From NCBI RefSeq assembly GCF_000003605.2, contig NW_003134341.1, positions 90,757 through 111,822 on the forward strand: DNA of 21,066 nt, read 5' to 3'. The position numbers and the translations under genes are program-made. Of the stretch, positions 10,031 through 18,194 are shown piece after piece. How positions within the stretch are numbered: the stretch's first letter is position 1; every line of letters starts with the position of its first letter. The notes under the pieces are model-generated. The model was not told where the DNA came from. It was given only the letters and a program-made list of their open reading frames with translations, and searched no databases. The stretch is from Saccoglossus kowalevskii. Lineage: Eukaryota > Hemichordata > Enteropneusta > Harrimaniidae.

Positions 10031-10097
10031 TGCATGGACCACGGTTACTAGTAACCGTGCATGGACGTACTAACACGTATAGTACGTCCATGGTTAA
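10031..10097. mobile_element. Second palindromic insertion, double hairpin, GGTTAA direct repeats
   Basis: It contains a perfect 20-bp palindrome (10040-10059, CACGGTTACTAGTAACCGTG). This is followed by a hairpin with arms CATGGACGTACTA (10060-10072) and its complement (10080-10092), which is the same arm as in the 9954 element. GGTTAA occurs at 10025-10030 and 10092-10097. LINE sequence is not seen directly after it, so the outer boundary is less certain than for the first insertion. Confidence 0.6.
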
Positions 10098-10475
10098 AGG
10101 GGAACCGCTCCCCCCCCACTCAGGATCCATAGGGGCCGCATGCGCGTTCCCATTTTCTCGGGAAAGAGGGTACTTTTTGACGATCTGTCTCGGGAACATT
10201 TTCCCGAGAAAATCGTAGAAAAGGGGGTATTTTTTGCTTGTTTTCCCGAGATTCTCAAAATAGGGGGTGTATTTCAAAACACTTCCCGAGATATACAAAA
10301 AAGGGGGGTTTAAAAGGAGTTCTAGACTGAAAAGTTCCCTAGATAGGGGGTGAAATTCATCGGAAAAGCCCGTGAAAGGGGGGGTAAATTTTCTTCTTTT
10401 CCCTAGATAGGGGGGGGGCAAAAATGAGGGAACAAGCATAGGCCTCCCTAAATATAGGGAGTGGGGGGGGACCGC
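10098..10475. repeat. G-rich degenerate minisatellite
   Basis: Units of roughly 40-60 bp repeat the words TCCCGAGA or TCCCTAGA, then A-rich sequence, then a run of 5-9 G and TATTTT. At least six units are visible between 10155 and 10415. The ends carry related C8-ACTC (near 10110) and GAGT-G8 (near 10460) blocks in inverted orientation. The 148-codon minus-strand open frame here (to 9993) is a by-product: its translation is periodic (KKYPLF, KYTPYF) and unlike a folded protein. Confidence 0.7.
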
Positions 10476-10623
10476 TCAATCCTATGCATTGCACCAAGTG
10501 CTCATGGGTAATTAACTCCGCCTCTGTCCTCTAAGTAAATGAATGCTTATCTTTCCCCCTGTCCCGCTAATCCTACAAACTGAAATAACAACTGATATAA
10601 ACATCATTTGAAAGGAAATACAA
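10476..10623. other. Unclassified spacer inside the LINE gap
   Basis: Short non-coding stretch between the minisatellite and the transposon at 10633. No motif recognised. Confidence 0.5.
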
Positions 10624-10980
10624 CATAATTTCTACCCCAGACCATTCGTCCCGGTGTTATCGCTATCGCCACACGAGACTCCAGCTTGTCTCCTATACAA
10701 TTTTCCTTCCGCCCACTTAATTTTAATATTCATATGACCTTTGCACTGACATCGATAGCCAATCGCATTCGACCGCGGACGTCACTCTAAATAAACAACT
10801 GAATAAATTAATATACCATATTTGGAAGATAGCGGGTAAATTCAACGTTGTTGGTGTGTTCCTTCGGGTTCCGAAGTCGCACGAAACGAGTTCATGTTCC
10901 GTTATCTTTCGCAAGTAAAACAGGTCGATATGTATTAAACATGGCATTTGTTTTCTTGTTTTAACCCCCTTATTACGCAA

Positions 10981-11190
10981 GCTTCCGTCGAAGTGGTGTT
11001 TTTTTCGACGATTTGTGGCATGTTGCAAAACGAACGAAACATTGCGGCATTCTTAGCGGTGGATAAGGGATCGACTATGTCGTCACATTTATGTCTCGTT
11101 TGAAAGAGAATAAACAACCGCTCAGAAAAATATGTTGCTAATATTTAAGTGCGGTGCCTTGAAATCGCCTGCCCGACGTCCAAATTTCAA
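10981..11190 (+). pseudogene. Decayed ZAD-like cysteine-pair domain, copy 1
   Basis: The frame from 10981 reads ICGMLQNERNIAAFLAV, then STMSSHLCLV, then hits TGA at 11101, where copy 2 has TGT (Cys) in LCLVCKRK. A second stop follows at the end of the copy. It shares a 23-bp identical block (11155-11177) with copy 2 (11750-11772). It lies inside the 1358-bp transposon and resembles the N-terminal zinc-binding (ZAD-like) part of transposon-derived proteins. This is motif-level recognition only. Confidence 0.5.
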
Positions 11191-11507
11191 AAGGATGTTC
11201 GATTTGCAATGACGACCGTTCATATGTACTAGGCGACGTTACTAATTACTACTAGGGTCGGTGTTTGCATTAAGAATTATAGAACAAAAGATCAGCAAAG
11301 CGGTGCTTTTGTCGGCGATTTTGTCAAAGGGAATATTGATAAAATGTTGCAAAACAGAATCGCGAGTTGGGTGAAAAATTGCGCCGGCGGCATTCTCAGC
11401 GATGGCGACACCCGAGAAACACCGTGTCACGGTGCATTCGTGCATCAGTACACCGAAGAAATACATACATATTGTTGCGGACGACTATTGTAGACTGTGT
11501 TGAATTT

Positions 11508-11822
11508 CGTGTGTCGTGTGTGAATTTATTCAAGCCAGGAAAAGCAGGAGGGATAACTTATGGAAATCGTCTTTCCAATTTGATCCAGTGCGACGTTGTG
11601 AAAGGAACGACTCTGTCGTCTCATCTATGTCTAGTTTGTAAGAGAAAGATTGATAGCGCAGAAAAATCCGCCAATAATGTAAAACAGTGGCGTGAAATTG
11701 TCAGTCATTCTAATATCTCCCAACCTGTGAACGAAAGGGTTAAGCGTGCTGCCTTGAAATCGCCTGCCCGACCACTCAGATCCGATGAACTAATCAAAAC
11801 TAAAATGGCGCGTGTCACGTGA
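11508..11822 (+). pseudogene. ZAD-like cysteine-pair domain, copy 2, uninterrupted but partial
   Basis: Open from 11508 to a TGA at 11820. It reads CVNLFKPGKAGG, NRLSNLIQCDVV, SSHLCLVCKRKIDSAEKS and RAALKSPARP. The spacing of an N-terminal Cys (11517), a CxxC pair (Cys codons at 11628 and 11637) and a helical stretch after it looks like a zf-AD/ZAD-type zinc-binding fold. The first Cys pair is incomplete and there is no ATG near the start, so it is probably a non-functional relic of a larger transposon protein. It ends close to the right TIR. Confidence 0.5.
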
Positions 11823-11999
11823 TTTTGTTTACTAAAGATAGCGTGGGCGTTTGATTGACACTCAACTCATTAGTATTCCACCAATCACAGCTACATCTAC
11901 TTTCTGGATGTGCGCAGTCAAATTGTATAGGAGACAAGCTGGAGTCTCGTGTGGCGATAGCGATAACACCGGGACGAATGGTCTGGGGTACATAATTTC

Positions 12000-12777
12000 A
12001 AACCAAGTACACTTTAGTCTGTTGGGTCATTTGCGTCACACACAGAGCTAGCTCCATATGCCATGATTTGAAATATCGCGCGCTTCGTAATATGTACATC
12101 GTCGGACAAAAATGACGCTCACTGATCTCGTATACAGTGAAACTGAGAACGAACTTTCCTATGGACATTTCGTATACATTTCTCTGGACTGCTAATGTAA
12201 CAAGTGGGAAAATACCTCTGGTACAGTTATGGGAAATAAAAAGGTCTTTTTACAATTTACAAGGAAAAAAAGACGTTTTTACAGTTTACAGAGAAAATTG
12301 AATTTTGCGGTGAATTTGTCATCTAGTCGTTTGATTACGTTGTACGTCTAGCCTGTGATTACAGAATTATGGAATTAGTTCCATGGTTGTACGAACAAAA
12401 AAATACTAGTACTACAATTACCACGGTTACTAACCGTACAATTACGTTGAACGAAATAACCCTTGCCCCCCCCCCCCATAGTGCTGTTTGTAAACCAACA
12501 AGCTTTGTAGACTGAATAAACATCTAGGGGATTTACATTTTCGTTTTTGTGATTGACAGGCATTTTTGCATACATTAGCCATCATTTTAAACTTGTGATT
12601 TTCACTGGTCGCGGCACGTTTCGACCGAAAATAACAGCATTTATACATCAAAAGCTCAACCAGACGAGTGTAATCGCTAGTTTACATATTCATGCCCCCG
12701 TAGAAATGTATTTGGAATCACAGCCTGATCTCCAAACATCGTTAATTGCACATTTTCCGGAGCTCCCACCACGATGA
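12000..12777. other. Unclassified sequence between transposon and LINE piece 4
   Basis: No gene supported. It contains a small palindrome ACGGTTACTAACCGT (12423-12437), related to the 10040 palindrome, and a 12-base C run (12466-12477). A TTG-started 74-codon frame (12553-12777) has no known motif. The boundary where LINE sequence resumes is near 12780. Confidence 0.45.
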
Positions 12778-12779
12778 GA

Positions 12780-13012
12780 GCAGCTTGGTTCGGATTAGCA
12801 TACTAATTTCGGTGGCTATATTATTTACCATTCTAAGAAGTCTGAATGTACGTACTAGTACTTTATTCCTTGGAAGAAGTAATTCCACCCGTATATCTTG
12901 GTGACTGTAAACAGAAATTGTGCGAAAGCACGTTTATTTAAGATATGTCGTTACTGATAACTGTAAGGATGATGAAGACATAAAACGACAGATTCGATCA
13001 TTCCATGGAGGT
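12780..13012 (+). pseudogene. LINE reverse-transcriptase remnant, piece 4 (thumb side)
   Basis: Frames with shifts and stops read EQLGSD, YHSKKSEC and then VYLRYVVTDNCKDDEDIKRQ (to about 12994). This is the typical post-YADD region of CR1-like LINEs: an N/H-SKKS block, then K/Y-YLG-like, then DDxDIxRQ. It follows LSPSIRGL in the expected order. After about 13012 a 9-bp hairpin (CATGGAGGT/ACCTCCATG, 13004-13027) interrupts and homology is lost. Dead copy. Confidence 0.65.
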
Positions 13013-14762
13013 AAAAAGACCTCCATGATCATTCTATGGCAGAGCCGATTTACTGGTATTGCTTCGAACATTTTCGAGCTGCTAAAATTACAAGGTTCGG
13101 AACCTTTTTCTCTTACCCGGATAAATACGGTAGTAGACTGACTCATCAACATAGTGTTATTGTCTTGCTATCTACAACGTTGCAACAAACATATCTTTTC
13201 ACAGAAATATGAATAATAAAATACACCATATTATTCCATATAAATACATAAAGATCAATATGAATTTTAAATATGCAGAGAAATGCATGATAGTTATTAT
13301 ACATAATTGAAACTTTTTCATAAAATGGGTTTCATTTTTGCCAAAAACATTAAAATCTTGACCAAACTACTGCCATCAAGAGCGATGTCTCTCCAATCAT
13401 GGATGTACTAACCTTGGTAACCAAGGTAGTACGTCCACGCTCTAATCCAGCTGATTGACATGAAAGTCGTTACTGGAGTTTTGGATCTAATTATGAAGTT
13501 TGATTGACTGTTGTTAAATGAAGACTTCCTAGCTCACTATGGAGCCCCATGATTGACGTTTTTTGAGATACTCCTAGAATCCAACTGGTATGGTCCGAAA
13601 ACTCATCACCCAATTTGAATAAACAATTGAAAGATAAATAAACAACCACCCGTCATATGCCAGCATGATAATACCATAAATAAACAAACAAGTCAATCAC
13701 TGCCGAGCCATCTCACTGCACACATGGAGTTCCATGCTACACCCCGTCAAATAATTTACTGAACTACATACAGTCCCTCTATAGGATTGTGACTAGACCA
13801 ACCAACAGAAGGGGAATCGCACGTGACGGCGCCCTTCTTTCAACGGAGTGTGTTTTGTCTCATTGCCGATTACATCGTGCTGGGAGTAACCGGTCCACAG
13901 CTAGTACATTATTTGAACATACACATCTATCCATAGATCTATGATCTATCCCACATCTGGTATGCGCAGCTTTACTCGTGTTTTCTACAGAGTTAATATT
14001 CAAATTACAGGGGACCCTTTTGAACTTTCCTCTTTGTTTTGTTTTTTTTTCCTGACGGAGAGCAATGGCAGACTTTTCTATTGTATCCATTTTTGGTCGG
14101 CGTTTAAGGCATTGTTATTAACGAGTACGACATCATCACCCTATAATCATCGTTGTCGTGAGAACTGCAGTATTAGTATTAGACCAGATCTTCCATCCCT
14201 GTCGTACATCTCGACTCTAAACTACACCACTAAAATATTAAAGTTAATAAATAAATGTCAAAATTCTTGACAGAAAAATAATATCGCCAATATTCAAAAA
14301 AAAACAAAAAACAGAATTTCTGTGAAGATAGCACGAGCGTATCTAACAACCATGTTTACATCGCCATCTTTAAAGTGACCTGACTCGTAGATTACGCGAC
14401 AACCTGATTGTGAAAATTCATGGTACATGAATACTAATTAGGGCAGTTTGCACGCTTAGAAACAGCTTAAAACGAGAGGCACAATAACACTGTAGTAAAT
14501 AAATCTATCACTATCACTCATTGTGATTTTCAGAGCGTTCGGTGTCTTGTATAACATGAAAAGAATATATTGATTTCCGTATACGTCAAAGACATCGACG
14601 AAAAACCGTAGCTCAAAAATGCTGTTTTAACAACATTTTTTATTCAAAAGTTCTGTATAAATGCGGTAGTGGGAATTATGTTTACAGATATTGTGTACAT
14701 TAAAAAGTATTCATAGCAAGAACATAGCAAAACACACAATGACAATGAGCCTTGGTCACATT
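13013..14762. other. Intergenic, no gene seen
   Basis: AT-rich, with several short open frames lacking motifs and one hairpin listed separately (13401). I see no LINE continuation, RNA gene or promoter of note. Confidence 0.5.
13401..13436. repeat. Palindromic hairpin related to the 9954/10060 elements
   Basis: GGATGTACTA and TAGTACGTCC (one mismatch) enclose CCTTGGT-A-ACCAAGG, so nearly the whole 36 bp is self-complementary. The outer arms match the GGACGTACTA arms of the palindromes near 10 kb. No target duplication is visible. Confidence 0.65.
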
Positions 14763-14822
14763 AGCCAAGAGTACAGTTTGATCGGCGGAAGGATGCCAAC
14801 CTACATGACTGTACTCTGGGCT
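14763..14822. repeat. 60-bp inverted repeat
   Basis: AGCCAAGAGTACAGT (14763-14777) is opposed by ACTGTACTCTGGGCT (14808-14822), with 10 bp perfect and the rest near-perfect. A 30-nt loop separates them. Confidence 0.55.
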
Positions 14823-14913
14823 GCGGTCACATAGGAATAAGAGACTCCATGATAAGTCGGGGAATAGAAAAGGACAAATATTTCAAATACTTTTTTTTCA
14901 ATATTTCTCTTGA

Positions 14914-14965
14914 GTTAGTCTGTGGAGCTAAACAAAACTTTTTTTAGCTCTATGGTTAGTCTAAC
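14914..14965. repeat. Hairpin with GGAGCTAAA stem
   Basis: GTTAGTC..TGTGGAGCTAAA is opposed by TTTAGCTCTATGGTTAGTCTAAC. The stem is imperfect. The GGAGCTAAA and GTTAG words recur at 15776-15817, suggesting one dispersed family. Confidence 0.5.
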
Positions 14966-15775
14966 TCCGGTCGAAGGGCTGGGGGAAAATAGCTAAAGCC
15001 GCGAAAACAGCACAAACTTAATTTTGGAGCAATCCCGAAAAATGATAAACCCAATTGATACACGTTGTGTAGGAGAGATGTAAGGGTGGGTAACAACATT
15101 ATTGTATTAGGCCGTGATTGAGCATTGCGGGGCGCTGTGGACAGAATTATTGAGGTGTTTATTCAGATCATGGAGGTATAAACAGATGCATGTTCAGGTT
15201 CAGGTTTCTAACCAGCTGTACATTAATACAAAAAGCCTGCTTATAACCATAAAACAAAAGGCAGTTTATCTGCTGTCACTCTTAGAGAACACTGATTGGC
15301 GGGAGTTTATTCACAAAAGGGACTTCTACTTTTTTCCTTGCCCTCAAATCTAACTCGGATTTCAAGAAAATCTTGACCAATGTTCAAGCAATCATTATAA
15401 ATTTGGCATACAATCGGCATAATTATATGCATGTTTACTGGATCTTTTGTCCTAGGTGTTGCCTGTACTCTGACCAGAGACATTGTCATAGCCTTTATAC
15501 GAGGTCTATTATATAGTCAGAATAAAGGTTTAAGTGAAATTTTAATTAAAAAATAAAAAATAAAAAATATTTTCCTTTTCCTTTCTAGCCCCAACTCTTA
15601 TCACGGAGTCCTTCGCCACTAAAAAATGGAGCTTGCTCCGGGGTGTGGCCAAAGCTCGTTATCGACAGTTTATTTGTTTTTACGTTAGATTTACAACTCT
15701 CGACTTTTTGTGGAAGACCTTGAGTTTGTTTATGTTTGGTCTTAATGTAGTAGGCTTGCAGTCAAACAAACAAGT
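14966..15775. other. Intergenic, no gene seen
   Basis: AT-rich. Includes an A-rich run (15541-15570) and a pyrimidine tract ending in CTAG (about 15572-15589) that looks like a splice acceptor but leads into no recognisable coding sequence. Confidence 0.5.
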
Positions 15776-15817
15776 GCTTAGTCCAACCATGGAGCTAAAA
15801 AGCACCATGGTCTAAGC
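15776..15817. repeat. Hairpin, CCATGG-rich
   Basis: GCTTAGtccaACCATGG is opposed by CCATGGtCTAAGC around an AGCTAAAAAGCA loop. It is adjacent to, and partly shares sequence with, the next hairpin. Confidence 0.55.
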
Positions 15818-15875
15818 ATGAAAGGTAGGACATTCTACCTCAGACATCTAGTTGTCTGAGATTCTACCTTTCATG
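15817..15875. repeat. Hairpin, 20-bp interrupted stem
   Basis: CATGAAAGGTAG + CTCAGACA on the left pairs with TGTCTGAG + CTACCTTTCATG on the right. The left arm carries an extra 9 nt that duplicates CATTCTAC-like sequence. Strong cruciform potential. Confidence 0.6.
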
Positions 15876-16897
15876 GTCTAACTTAGATTTTACCAATGTA
15901 ACTAAAATAACTGAATGTTGGGGAATATGTTCCCAAATATATTCCCATTATAGCGTTATTAATAGAGAAAGTCATGGGTATTCTCTAATTAACTGTGCTC
16001 TAACTCCAAAATGGCGAGTAGCTAAGCCTTCCATAGACCATGCATAGACGGTGTCATGAAGGTCCGGCCCTGGTCGGTTGTGGCCCTGGTAAAAAAAAAA
16101 AGACGATCCGGCCCTGGTTTGGACGTTTCGTTACCAAAACAGTTTACCTCCATGCATAGACCGTTCATCATAAACCTCTACAGACAATGAATTTCACATT
16201 TCGCCACGTGTTTTAAGTACCTCACTGTTGTATGTGACTTTTTTTTGGCTTTTACCTATTCATGAACATATCACCTTGCCCTAACGTTCATAACCATTCT
16301 GTTCTTTGGTGGAAAGTCATTTGATGAGCCTTGGGTGGGGTGCTGATCGAAGGTTCAGTAGTATATGACCTGTTTTTTGTTCATGATTATTACCGGTATG
16401 ATATATTCTCAAGTCTCAAATAAATGACAATTTGATATACACTAATATACCATACTATTGAGTCGGTGTCTATCTAAGACAGTTCTACGTCTTCCAATTC
16501 TACATGTTGTTAAATTAGGAATGTGCTTTCACCAACCAATAACTCAGTTACCTGCACTTCGCTGTAATTTTCCGACTAGTCAAACTTTCCAAAACAGCAA
16601 TATGTCAGTAATTGGGTTTGCAACTTAGTTAACAATGGTGCACATGCATGCATGTATGTACAGCACTACGAGTAGATCATTAACTTCTTCACTTCCATAT
16701 CGTGACATTCGATGAGATTTCCTATAAATAGCACTACCGATCCATAATTATATCACCTGTACGACTTATTCTGACCTGTTGGTTCTGATCGTTGAAGTCA
16801 CGGGATACAAGTGTGAGGGGGAATAGTTAAGATTTAGGTCACCTTTAGTATAACCATTGTCCATCAACGCCTTGGGGAACAAAATCTATTATATTGC
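15876..16897. other. Intergenic, no gene; short direct repeats
   Basis: CCATGCATAGAC occurs at about 16039 and 16152 and brackets three GGCCCTGGT words and an 11-A run (about 16091-16101). Together these may mark a small SINE-like or foldback fragment. The rest is AT-rich without coding signal. Confidence 0.4.
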
Positions 16898-16941
16898 CAG
16901 GGGTGGCGGCACGGAATTTTGCGTGGGAGGGGGGCGGGTCT
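16898..16941. mobile_element. Partial second copy of the 149-bp MITE (left end)
   Basis: CAGGGGTGGCGGCAC, followed by G-AATTTTGCGTGGGAGG-GGGCGGGTCTG, aligns to the left 45 bp of the 4422 element. The right end is not found. The 88-codon minus-strand open frame over it has no supporting motif. Confidence 0.55.
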
Positions 16942-17560
16942 GTTCACCACCCTTGCGCCCCATAGAATAAAATATTTTGTTCAGTTCCATGGAATAAACA
17001 ATGTATTTTACACGCTTTGTAGACGTCACAATAAGTCCCATATTGAACAGAACGCAACAAGACGATCTCCGCTCTTTTAGTGCATTTCTACCGATCAGTT
17101 TATACACAATTGATGACGATGTTTGAGACGTCCAGGGTGTGGACCGGCTTCCCATTTCAACATAAACATACTATATATGTATGATTTGTAGTGTTTTAAT
17201 TACATAGGTTAGCTCAATCTGTCTTGGACGAGCTTTTACAGTTATCTCTGGCTGGCAGTTACCCACTCGGCTTTCACAATACAAAAGAACAGAAAAAGTG
17301 AAACAATAGTTAGCAGCATACGTCTTCGCGTCGACGGTCAATCTGGCACTTCAAACAGAGGCGCGTCGCGTATATTGATATTGATCAAATAAGGTCAGCC
17401 CGAACTAAATCGGTCTAACTGCTCGGCGTCACACGACATCTCATGTAGGTCACGAGATCATTAATAGGGTCGGGTGAACACGCGTCGTGATTGATCGCGT
17501 GAATGTATGTAGCAATATCATCACAATAGTAAACACGACATAATTTGCATATAGACTAAA
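16942..17560. other. Intergenic, upstream of the dioxygenase gene
   Basis: No gene recognised. Close to the downstream gene it holds an octamer ATTTGCAT (17543-17550), which may be part of its promoter. No TATA box is placed 30 nt before an obvious start. Confidence 0.45.
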
Positions 17561-17620
17561 ACAGTTAAATAGTGAAGGGCACTCATTCTAAGATTATTCT
17601 TGCCTGCATTGCGTCGTACA

Positions 17621-17701
17621 TCAGTCAGAAATCACTGAGTAAGCTCTGGTTGCCATTGTTGCTGAACTTATCATTAGAAGTCTTCAACACCAAGCAATAA
17701 G
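17621..17701 (+). other. Predicted 5' non-coding exon of the EctD-like gene
   Basis: It ends at CAATAAG|GTATGT, a good splice donor at 17702. It starts, by guess, at the initiator-like TCAGTC at 17621. It contains no ATG, so no upstream ORF would precede the coding exon. Confidence 0.5.
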
Positions 17702-18180
17702 GTATGTTATATAGTTCAATGTCATTTTATTTTGTGTGTTGAATGATTTTTCGTTTTTAAAACCTTAAGATTAACTTTAACGAGACAAACAAATACAGTT
17801 TTTAAACATAATTCCAGGCATGAAACGAAATCAATGTTAAATGCCACAAACAATTCTAATTCTATTCAAAAAACGCTAACGAATCTGGACATGTGTCAGT
17901 ATTTCTTACAAATGTAAGAACTGTTGCGCCGAATAATAATACTGTGTAATAATTTCTGGAAAATTCAAATAAGATTGTTTCGTCATGGCCCTTTTAAAAG
18001 CTGCCTTGCCTTGACATGAAGAAATGAAATTCGTGGGGCTATGGTGTTTTTTCTGTCGGTGTGTGTGATTAAATTCTGACCCCCGTCACACACAGCATTT
18101 CCATCGGAGCAAATAAAGCTGTGATGTTATTTAATAGGTAAATCGACACTGCTCATTCTTTCTATCGTTTTTCCCAATAG
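17702..18180 (+). other. 5' UTR intron of the EctD-like gene (479 bp)
   Basis: GTATGT donor at 17702 and a pyrimidine-rich TTTTTCCCAATAG acceptor ending at 18180, 14 nt before the ATG. Another AATAG near 18136 is a weaker alternative acceptor. Confidence 0.65.
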
Positions 18181-18194
18181 ATCACCCTTGAACC

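Larger units (their letters stand above)
10633..11990. mobile_element. 1358-bp DNA transposon with 71-bp perfect TIRs and 9-bp target duplication
   Basis: Bases 10633-10703 (starting TACCCCAGACCATTCG) are the exact reverse complement of 11920-11990: 71 of 71 by eye. CATAATTTC flanks both ends in the same orientation (10624-10632 and 11991-11999), as expected for a 9-bp target duplication. That length is typical of Mutator-like elements (8-9 bp) and possible for Merlin; the superfamily is not assigned. Inside are two decayed copies of a Cys-pair domain but no intact transposase, so it is presumably mobilised in trans. Identical ends argue for fairly recent insertion or end homogenisation. Confidence 0.88.

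Noticed and set aside
9993-10439. 148-codon minus-strand open frame
   Set aside because: Periodic translation from the G-rich minisatellite and the palindromes; no domain, and it spans element boundaries.
12553-12777. 74-codon plus-strand frame before LINE piece 4
   Set aside because: Non-ATG start and no match to the LINE block expected there.
16889-17155. 88-codon minus-strand frame
   Set aside because: Overlaps a MITE fragment, has low-complexity Pro/Gly-rich ends, and shows no family features.
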